From the NCBI GenBank assembly GCA_029339195.1, contig JAPTJF010000281.1, positions 1-64,000 on the forward strand: a stretch of 64,000 bases of DNA. The letters run 5' to 3'. The DNA comes from Micractinium sp. NFX-FRZ. Taxonomy: Eukaryota; Chlorophyta; Trebouxiophyceae; Chlorellales; Chlorellaceae. Numbering within the stretch: position 1 is the first letter of the stretch; each line of letters opens with the position of its first letter. The translations under genes and the position numbers were made by a program. Below are positions 55,067 through 64,000 of the stretch, piece after piece. The notes beneath the pieces are model-generated. The model saw only the letters and a program-made list of their open reading frames with translations, was not told the DNA's origin and did not search any database.

Positions 55067-58000
55067 TCATGGCCGCCACGGAAGGCGCTGCTCGGTGCCC
55101 GGCTGAGGTGGTCGTGGGGGCGCTCGCGAGGGCGTAAGGGGAGGCTGCAGCTGCCGCAGTGGTGGCGGCTCCTGGACAGAGGGAGGGGCCTCTTGAATTA
55201 TAGCAACCTTCGGCGCTGCTTGCTTTGTGAAGCATGTCTCTTGCGCAAGCTCTGTTGCCACGTGTTGCTCCAGGACTGCAGCTGGAATTCCGTCTGCGTC
55301 GCACCCGAGCTCTGCAGCGCCCAACCCAGCAGCATACAGTGGTTGCAGTGCCGGCCCATCATGCCGGCTGGATGCTGAGTCGTCTGAGCGAGAGACCTGT
55401 GGCACGCGAGAGGAAGGCGGGAGGAGTGCGTGAGCTGCGTGGCAGCTACCGCACAGGCGGGGCTGTTACGCAGCGCCTAGTGTAGCCAAGCTGCAGCGAG
55501 CTGGCAAAGCAGCACGCACACGTACGTCCTAAAGGCAACAGAGGCACGCATAACTGCACCTGGCTGAATGTGTCTGCATCAGATGGGGGCCTGCCCTCCT
55601 GAGCTTCACGGCCCTTGCTGGCGGCTTGGGCCACGGCCCTGCGGGCGCGCTTGCGGCAAGCCCAGAAGGCCATGCCAAACGCTGCTGCAACAGCCAGCAA
55701 CGCTCCCACAGCGCCACCCGCAATGGCGCCAAAAGGCACACTGCCGCCCCCGCCGCTGCGGTCCCCAGCAGCGCCGGCAGCGGCGGCGGGTGCAGGCGCC
55801 TTCCAGATGAGTGGGGGTGGGGCGGTGTCTGGCGCCGGGAGCAGCAGGGAAGTGGGTGCAGGGGAGGGGGGTGCAAACGCAGGGGCTGTTGCCGCTGGTG
55901 GCTCTGTTGTCCCAGGGGGTGGTACGGTGACGTTGGGCAGCGGCGCTTGCGCTTGAGTGTGTTTGACGGCTGGTGGCAGGGCAGCTGTGCTGGCATCAGG
56001 CGCCGGAGCAGGTGCTTCTGTTTCGCTGGCTGCCGGTGGGCGGGGCATTGCTTGAGGAGGCGGCGAGGTTGGGGGAGGCGTGGGTGTGCGGATGGGCACG
56101 TCGGCGCCGTTCTGTACAGTCAATCGGGAGGGGCACCACCAGCACATGATTGACAGCAGTGCAGCAATCCAGCAACCCAGACCGCTACTCCTGCCGCCGC
56201 CGCCCCCTTCTACCCGCAAGGCAGCCCGCTCGCTCTCAAACCAGCGCATGTGAACTCAGCCTGGCACCGCCCACTCACCTGGAACGGAACCACGATGGCG
56301 GGAGCAGCCAGCTTGGCTTGCGACAGCGCCAGCACCTGCTGAAGCGTCCCATCCCTGCAGCCAGCGCGAGGCGCAGCCTTGCCGCGGTTGGTTGGTTCCA
56401 AGGCGCTCTGCTGTGCCTGCTGCTGGGGCACTGGCAGGCCCGGTGGCAGCAGATGGCACGCCCACAAGGCAAGGAACAGCACAAGGCCTGGGCAACTGCA
56501 GCAAGGCCTGCCATGTGCACACACCTCCCAGCGCTCCTGCTCAACCCACCACCCCTCCTACCCACCCCACATGTCTTGCCTCCCCCACCCAGAAATGGCA
56601 CAGCCCCACCTGATAGATTGCTGCATGGTGTGGAACATGCCCAGGGGGGTGCTGCCTCCAGCAATGACCACCGCCCGCACCCACTCCTCCGCCTCAGCTG
56701 CCGGCGGGGCAGGTGATGCCAGCAACACGCGGCGGCGAGGGCGGCGGCTGAATGCAGCGGCGGTGCCGTTGGCCAGCGCGGCGGCTGTATATGAGCTGGC
56801 GATGCCAGCTGGCAGGCTGTCCACCCTGGCCACAAAGGTGGTGCGGGCAGGGGAGCCCAGCTCCCGCACCAGAACCAGCAGCAGCTGCTGCTCCGTGACT
56901 CGCCGAAAGGTGGGTGCATCCACGCCTGCGCGGGGGGGGGGGGCAAGGGGTGCGCGCAGCCGGGCAGGTGCGCGTGTGCAGCTGTGAACATGTAAGGCAA
57001 CGTGGGGTAGCAAAGTTGGCCAGGAGTGTAGGGCAGGCATATGGGAGCAGCTGTGGAGGGCAGGGGCAGTGTGAGGGCTGACAGAAGTGCAGCCGTCCCA
57101 TACAGACAAGGGCATCTTGTACGCATATGCAGGCCAGAAGCTGGGCAATGTGTGGGCGGGCATCACAGCAGACAGGTGTCACATATTCTAGTTCAAGCAC
57201 CTGTCAGCGTCAGAGTGATGCGCACGCCGGAGCGTGGCATGGATGGCGCTACAGGCTTGGGAGTGGGTGGGGGCGTGGGCGTGGGAGTGGGCATGGGTGG
57301 GGCGACTGGTGGGTGTGGGTGGGGAGGAGGCCTGGGGGAGGGGTGGGGTGCGGTGGACTGCTGCGGCCGCGGCGGCGAGGTTGTTGGGGGCGGGGGTCGC
57401 GGGGGCGGTGAGGGACTCGGCGGCGGCGGGGTGGGCGGCCTGGGGGAGGGCGGCCTGGGGGAGGGCGGAGGCAGCCTAGGGGAGGGCTTTCGCACTGGCA
57501 GCGGGGAGGCAGCGCCGCCGTACGGTGCGCCGCCAGGGTTGCCGCACCCTAATCGTTGCGGGGTCAGCCTGCCCAGGGGCAGCGGGTTCTTCATCCACGC
57601 AATGAGCTGGCGCATCGTCACGAAGAAGGTGCCAGGCTTGGAGGCAGCGTAGCCTGCAGGCGCGGTGACACACATGCAACATGTCGCCCCAGGCTCGTTT
57701 CCAGGCACACAAGCAGGGAGTGCACACACTAGCATGGCTTCACAAGGCCTGCTCGCTCACTCATCAGCCGTCGCACATTCCCCAAGGGTCCTCACGGGCG
57801 CCCCACCCGCGCCCAGCCGTCTCCTCGTCCCCCTCCTCCCGCCCCCACCTCCTGCCACCCCGCTCCGCATCCGTCCCACTCACTGACAAAACGCTGTATG
57901 TCAGCCAAGCTTTCTTGCAGGTACGGCGAGTGCACGTACACGGGGAAGGGGGCGCGGTTGCCGGCGTAGGTGGCGTCAAAGTTTGACTTCAGGATGCCAA

Positions 58001-61000
58001 AGACAGAGGCGCCTGTGTCCCTGTGGCGAGAGGGGTTTGGAAAGCGTGGGAGCATAAGTGTGCCGGCCTGTACGGATGTCGTGCATGGGAGCAGAGCACG
58101 CGGGGAGGTGACCAGGAAGGTGAGGGTGCATGTGAGTGGGGCAGGGGGGAGACGTGGGGCGATAGTGCATTTGGCTGGTGCGGGCTCGACGCACGGCAAG
58201 CGCTGCGGCAGCGGTGCGTGATTGCAACACCCGCCGGTAGCGCAAGCGGGCAGGCAGGGCCTGGAGGGAACAAACCGCAGCCAAAGACAGCGCTGCCTCC
58301 CGGCTGCTGATGCCCAGTGCCTCACCCCGGCTGGCGTCGCTTGCCAGCTCACGCAAGGCCTGCTTTCGCTGCCCCAGCTTCAGCCCTTGCACCGCTCACA
58401 ACAGCCCCTCCGTGTGCCCTTGACCACGCACTTCCCATAGTCCATCCAAGGTGCCTCGCCCGGCGCATCCAGGCCCCACACTGCAGGCAGGGCAGGGGGG
58501 CGGCATGTCAGGTCAGCAGGCCGCTGCGTAGTCCCAGTACTGATCAGCGGGCATCAGCCGCGGACCGGCATCTTGCTTCCCACCGGCCAGGCAGTAACGG
58601 CGGGCGAAGTGCCAGCGGAGGTTGCACACGCTGCCATGCAACAGGCACCACCATGAGCCATGTGGCATGTGCTACACCAGCAGCAGCACGGCTGCAGGCG
58701 CTGCTGGCTGGCTGCTCTGGGAGCATGCCCCATGCACGTTCATTCAGCATGCACCAGAAACCCAGCAACCACACGCCATGCACTGTCAGGGGTGCTGGCG
58801 CTGTTGGCTGGCTGCTGTCGGGGCAGGGAGGGCATCACAGGACCTGCTCACAGGGCACTTGGAAAAGGCCGGGGTATCTCTCCCGCCGGCTGCAGCGCTG
58901 GAAGCCTTTGAACCTGCAGCAGGCAGCATGCAAACGTTGGGAGGTGCGAGCCTGCGAACAAGCGGTGCCTTTGCTGCTGTGCCTTTGCTGCTGCACCACG
59001 CACGGTGCTGCACCATGTGCTGTGTCATGACATGCTGTGCTGTGCTGTGGTGTGCTGTGCCAGCTCAGCACTGCCTGCATGTCCGCCGTGAATGAGGGCC
59101 CAAACCCCAAGGCCCACCCCACCCGTGCCGTGCTGTGCCGTGCTGTGCCAGGTCAGCGTGCTTACGTGTCGCAGTTGATGGGGATGCCGAAGCCCATGGC
59201 CCACGGCCAGAGGCGGGCGCCCGGGCCACGAGACACCGAGCTGCCCGCCCCATCTTCCACCAGAGAGCTGCTGGGGGGCAAGCAGGGCAGCGGGGCATTT
59301 GAGGGGAGGGCAGTCGAGAGTGTGACAGCAGGGCAATCGAAAGGACGACGTGGGTTGCCCAGCACCGTGCGCATTTGGGGTTCTCACGTGACGCAGAAGG
59401 CGCTACCAGCCACCCACCCACCTCATCATTATCTCTGCTGAGCCCTCATGCCCACCCGCCCCCATTTCACCTAACATGCAGGAAAGCTAGTTGCAATATT
59501 CCCCGTGGATGCTGAGCACGCGGGGCTGGCGCACGCACACCCACCGCCGCCCCATTCACCTGTCGTACAGAAAGCCGTTGTTGCGCAGCACCGTGCGCAC
59601 TTCCGGCTTGCTCTTCAGGTACGGGGTGCGCCAGCCCACGATGTCGCGGGGCGGGATGCCGCAGGCCGCGACTGCTGCCTTGCCCCCCAGAATCTCGTAC
59701 CTGATCTGCTCCAGCGACCAGTCCGCCATCTGTCCAAACGGGAAATGAAGGGGAAGGGTGGGTCAGAGACTCTTTTGCATCAGGCATGTGCTTATGATCC
59801 CTGCCCCAAGGATCTCCACACGAAATCTGTCCCAGCAAGCATCGACCGCCTGGGAAGGGAAGTGGAGGGCACAGGGGCCAGAACTGGTGGAGAGCGAGGG
59901 ACGACACATCGGCTCTACTGTGCAGAGAGAGGCACAGGCTGGCGGGGGGATGCGGCGGTGTCAGGCACGCTGAACCCAGGAGCAATACACCTTACGCGAT
60001 GCACCTAAAGCAATGCACCAACCTGTTGGTGGTTGAGGCTGTGGTCTGCGATCTGCGCACCAAAGGAAAGCCAACCGGGCAGGATACTGCTCAGGCGCAG
60101 GCCGGCCGCCAGGTTGGAGGGCAGCAGCACCGGCGGCGGCCAGCGGCAGCGGGCAAGCACTCATGCCAGGAAGGGCGGGGGTGGGGGAGTGCACATGCAC
60201 CAACGTGGAGCCGCACACACAGCGGAAGCTCACCTCATAGCCGCTTGTGTACAGGTCCCTCACCATCCCGCAGTCTGCAGCAGCAGCACGGGTGCACGGC
60301 ACAGCGGCAGAGGGGCGTGGGCGGGTGCTTGTGCAGGCGTACAGGCGGGGACAAGCGTTTGGATGGCTGGGGGCGCACCCCACCCATGCAAGCCAACCGC
60401 AGCATGCAGGGGAGCGTGCCGTCTCTATGCTGCAAGCTGCCCGCCACACGCAAGCAAGCAGCCTTGCATGTGCATGCCATGCAGCTCTGCAATAATCCTG
60501 CAGCAATGCCCAATGCAGCACTGTCACAAACATGCTGCAGCACCGCCCCCACGCTGCCCACGGCAGCAGGCGATCACAGCGCTCCCCAGGGCAGAGCAGC
60601 AAATGTGCACGCACCGTTTTTTGCGTAGCAGTTGGTGCACACAAACATTGTGGCTGTGAGGTTGCAGCCGCTGACGGTGCGCCTCCCGGCTGTCAGCGAT
60701 TTCATCTTGGCATGTGCTTCGGCGGGCACCGAGTCATCATGCTGCAAATGGTGCAGCATAGCCATACCGGTTGCATGATCGGCCGAAAGCAGATCTGATA
60801 AGTCGGTGACTTCAGGGTGTGAGTCTCTGGTGGAGCTGAGATGTCACGCAGCAAGCAAGCGGGAGCACAGCACGGGTAGGCCAACCCAGGAGGGAGGGTG
60901 GCAGTGGAGCGCACCTGTTTGCGGGTTGTGCATCATTCAGCACCCAGTTCTCAGCATTGGCAGGCAGTTTACTCGAGCATCGAGCCAGAGCAGATGGATG

Positions 61001-61333
61001 GTGCCGCTGCTGCTGCTGCTGCTGCTACTGCTGTCCCCCCACCGCCAACTGCCCCACCCCAACTGCACCCAGTCCCGCTTGCCGTGAGCAGGACGAACTG
61101 CGGTGTGAAGGCCGGTGCCAGTCCACCTGGGGCCCTCAGACTGGGAGCAACCTGGGCATCTGCAGAGCTCGGGGCCAGGCAGGGGAGCGCCGTTGGCAAG
61201 CGGCGGCACTGGCAGGTGCATGCCGCCGGGTGGCGCGTTTGCTCCCTCCCCCCTCCCCGCGGTCCGCGCTGCTCCCCTCACCTGCTCTGATAGCAGCCAT
61301 CACCAGGAGCACCACCAGCAGCACTGCCCCCAT
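55067..61333 (-). CDS. Membrane-anchored chitin-deacetylase-like protein (NodB/CE4 family)
   Basis: Fourteen exons join in phase (about 835 residues): 61333-61282, 61159-61083, 60741-60615, 60274-60234, 60052-60023, 59729-59560, 59267-59166, 58480-58428, 58012-57884, 57653-57201, 56925-56610, 56354-56279, 56111-55560, 55396-55067. The 58480-58428 junctions are the least certain. CE4 enzymes remove N-acetyl groups from chitin-like polymers. A signal peptide (MGAVLLVVLLVMAAIRA) is followed by TPQFVLLTHDDSV (metal D45/D46), GCNLTATMFVCTNC, IADHSLNH (metal H103, H107), IVGWRTPYLKSKPEVR, WPWAMGFGIPINCDT, GLWEV, NRAPFPVYVHSPYL and FFVTMRQLIAWMKNP, the usual order for chitin deacetylases. After a long Pro-rich (PPSPRPP) linker and a second extracellular segment comes a membrane span at about 669-693 (AGGAVGALLAVAAAFGMAFW) with RKRARR and a ~140-residue cytosolic tail. 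One intron has a GC donor (61082). Confidence 0.8.
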
Positions 61334-62607
61334 ACCGCAGAGGCGGTCAGGTGGGCCAGCACTCTGTGGGCATGCGCTTCCTGTTGTGCGCTCCCAACCC
61401 AGCGCAGGAGCACTTCAGACGGTTGCAGATCGATTCTCAAGAGCGTTTTCGGTTTGTTCGCCGGCTTTTGTGCGCGGGCTGGGAGGGGAATGTGTGGGCT
61501 CAAGCGCAGCAGTTCACACGGTGTGCAGCGGCTGTCGGGCTTGTCGCTGAGCGATCATGGGTGCAAGTGAGGGGAAACGAGCAGCGGGAGATCGCCGATC
61601 TCGGTGGACAGGGGGAAGTGGGAGTGGGGCCGCCACAGCGTGCCACCGGCAGCTGACCATGCAGTTGGCCCCTTGCATTAAAATAAGAAGCAGACATTGG
61701 AGTATTTGGATTCATGTCTTGCGGCAGGGTCCAGTACCACTGCGCTCTGGTACTACTGCATGAGACGGCCTGTGCATGCAGCCGCCGCTACTACCGCTGG
61801 CTGGCCGCACGCCGAGTGCCCCCCAACTGGCACACTCACTGGCATTTGCCCCGTGACCAAGTATGTTTCTAAACGTGTCATGGCGATATTGCCCTCGTCC
61901 ACAGCCGCCAGGAACACTCAGGAAGTGCCAAGGAAGTGCGGGGCAGCGCCGCACCGGCGCGAGGGTTTCCTGGCCACCCAGCTGGCGGGCCGCGCCGTGG
62001 CGGTGGAACCCTGGAGCGCGCCCCCCGCCCCTGCCGGAATCTCAAGCGTTTGCGGTCCATCTCTTTAGCCATCGTCAGTCAACAAGGGTCTCCTTCGACC
62101 CATTTCAACGCGAGTGCCAGGCTGTCCCAAGCGGCTTCGGGGAGCTTCTTCGCCCCTCCAATCGCTACCGGGCGTCCCATCAAGAGCGTTGTGTTTAGCC
62201 GGAAGCGCACCAAGTGCTGTCGCTGGGCCCTTCCCCCTCCCGTGCTCTATTACCCTGCGGGCTTGCCGCGCGCCCCCTTGCCATGGACGTTGCGTAGGAA
62301 GCGCCGACGGGTCCTTTGAACCGTTCATACCGGACCGCACCGATCGCGAGCTGCCTCACCGCTCCACTAGGTGGGAGACGAAGCGTGGGGCAGGTGTGGG
62401 TGCCCTGTGATGGTGTCGAGCGTCGGACAAGCTGCCGACGTACTCCAGTCGCCCGTGGCTGTCTCGCCGCCGCCGCCGCCGCCGCCGCCGCCCAGCCGCT
62501 GCCAGGAGTGGTGCCAGTACGTCGCTGGCGCCCGCCGCACACATCGCTGGCCCATCACCTGTCTGCTGCCCTTGCCGGTTGCCCCGCATCTGCAGCACCG
62601 AACCAGC
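61334..62607. other. Divergent intergenic region, possible short ORF
   Basis: The region holds promoters of the CE4 gene (-) and the PH-domain gene (+). An open + strand frame at 61936-62319 has a basic end (FSRKRTKCC...LRRKRRRVL) that may be part of the next gene's 5' end or chance. A GCC-repeat lies at 62465-62493. Confidence 0.4.
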
Positions 62608-64000
62608 ATGCAGCGCGGCGACGTCGCAGCCAACAGTGTCAGCGGCGCCAGCACGGCGGCGCCCTCGCCGTCTCCCGCATCGGTCACCGCTGCGCGCCTC
62701 TCCACCGGCCTCTCTTTCAAGGAGGTTGGAGACTGGTTCAAAAACCTGGGAGATGACTTGGGCAGCATCGTGGGGCTGCCACGCTCACGCGGCTCCCGCC
62801 GCTCCCCCACCCCCAGCAGCCGGCGTTACGAGGGCAGCATGTCGGGGCGCAGCGTCGGCTCCATCACCGGCGGCACTGTGCCCCGCCTCCCCAGCTGCTC
62901 CATCCTGGCAAAGCAGCAGCAGGTGAGCAGCCAGGCAGGCCGACAGGCAGGCTGGAGGCTGCAGGGAATGATCGGGCGGGGGGCAGGTGGGGTGGCTGCG
63001 CTGTCGGTGCAGGCCTAGAACCCTAGAACCCACATTCCCTTTTGCTGCCGACATACTTCAACGGTTGCTAAAAGGCTGCTGACCTGCTGTCATGTGCCGG
63101 CACTGCTGTAGTGAGATCGCGCTCGCAATGCTGATGAAATGGGAACCAAATCGTGGGTGCTCTGCTCACCTTCTGTGCCGCCTGCTCTCCATGCGGTGCT
63201 GCAGATCGTGGTTGGCATGCTGATGAAGTACGTCAACCTGGGGGCCGGCTGGCGGCACCGCCTGTTTGTACTGCAGGACGGGGTGCTGCGGTACTACAAG
63301 GTAAGATAGGGGCATGCCCGTGGGGCAGATTATCAGATCAGATGTAGGTGGGCCTTGTTACAGCCCCCGCCCGTGTGCAGTCCTCGTGCCTGTTTGTGTG
63401 CGCCCCTGGCGGCTGCCGAGGGCGTTGGCAGTTGCAGCGTGTAGCATGCAGCTGGGTGGGCCGAGGCGTTGTGCTTCGTGGTCACGTTCCAGCCGCACTT
63501 CATCCCTGCCCTTATGCTGCCTAGCCAGCTGGCTACCGCATGTCACAGTGCAGCCGCTTTTCCAGCCTCGGCGCGACGTGCTGCCTGCCCTGAACGCCCC
63601 CGCAGGTGTACGGCCCCACAGCAGTGAACGTGCATCAACTGCTGGAGACGCTGCGGCAGCAGGGGGAGCTGTACCCCATCGGCGTCGAGGTGCGGTGCTG
63701 CTGGCATGGCTGACCTGGCAGGGTGTGCATGCTGACGTGGTATTTCAATTGCAGTGCGTGGCGCTGCGGCTGGCTGGCGGCACTTGAGGGGGGCGGATCT
63801 TGGGATCCTGCTGTGTGCTGATGTGTGCTGCTGATGTGTGCTGCTGACATGGTGCTGGCACTGCTGACATGGCACTGCAGGTCAGCTTACTGGAGAGCTG
63901 GGACGAGCGCATGGGCTCCAGCAGCAGTGCGTATGGAGGCGCCGTGTCCAGCCCGCGCAGCCCACGGGGGCGGCCCAGGCTGCCCACCCCGGCAGCTGAG
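62608..64000 (+). CDS. PH-domain protein, probably oxysterol-binding-protein-related (5' part)
   Basis: Four exons join in phase: 62608-62922, 63205-63300, 63606-63689, and 63881 onward to the window end, so the 3' part is missing. The first 105 residues are Ser/Ala/Arg-rich with [23 protein letters not shown] domain begins in exon 2 ([20 protein letters not shown], then DGVLRYYK), matching the start of the PH domain in plant ORPs (typically G.L.KW.N..KGWR.RWFVL..GVL.YYK). The next exons ([28 protein letters not shown]) and a Ser/Pro/Arg linker would precede the sterol-binding domain expected outside the window. ORPs move sterols and phosphoinositides between membranes. An upstream in-frame extension past 62608 is possible. 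Confidence 0.6.

Noticed and set aside
61936..62319. 127-codon + strand frame with a basic C-terminus, resembling a small organelle ribosomal protein
   Set aside because: The basic end is suggestive, but no family motif is clear. It may be 5' UTR or an upstream exon of the PH-domain gene.

Overview
The window reads as nuclear DNA of a GC-rich unicellular green alga (Chlorophyta). The protein genes are split by many short GT-AG introns, plus several GC-AG introns. The flanks are rich in CAGG, CAG and CA repeats. TGTAA, the usual chlorophyte poly(A) signal, lies 165-405 bp after several stop codons. Several proteins start with plastid-type or secretory leaders. No prokaryotic operons, CRISPR arrays or intact transposons were seen. 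All gene models were assembled by eye from open frames, splice sites and phase agreement, so individual junctions may shift by a few codons.

Layout from left to right. The 3' end of an unrecognised gene (280-1908, +). A seven-exon gene resembling negative elongation factor A (2504-5777, +). Two tandem receptor-like protein kinases, both on the minus strand with 17 exons each (7175-15515 and 16193-24940). A nicotinamidase with a Q-rich tail (25661-27912, -). A small plastid-type protein with a DUF3783-like C-terminus (28189-30214, -). This last gene is divergent, across about 290 bp, from an 11-exon gene that fuses a DUSP12/Yvh1 phosphatase to a HAD hydrolase (30507-36776, +). An unrecognised plastid-type protein follows, with a 65-bp-arm hairpin in one intron (37805-40241, -). 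Then come a berberine-bridge-type FAD oxidase (41534-46272, +), a small plastid-type protein (46890-47927, -), the splicing factor Cwc2 (48606-52712, -), tRNA-Ala(AGC) (53133-53205, -), a membrane-anchored chitin-deacetylase-like protein (55067-61333, -), and the 5' part of a PH-domain, probably oxysterol-binding-protein-related, gene (62608 to the window end, +).

Functions are mostly ordinary nuclear housekeeping (transcription pausing, splicing, ribosome-linked phosphatase, NAD salvage) mixed with cell-surface genes (receptor kinases, wall polysaccharide deacetylase). There is no evidence that they form one pathway.

The most striking pattern is not a gene. At more than 20 exon edges, in at least eight genes, the intron next to an exon holds one to five decayed tandem copies of that exon edge together with its splice site ('ghost' exon edges). 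They range from near-identical to barely recognisable, which suggests an ongoing process of small tandem duplication across splice junctions. About 8 of roughly 100 inferred introns also use GC donors.
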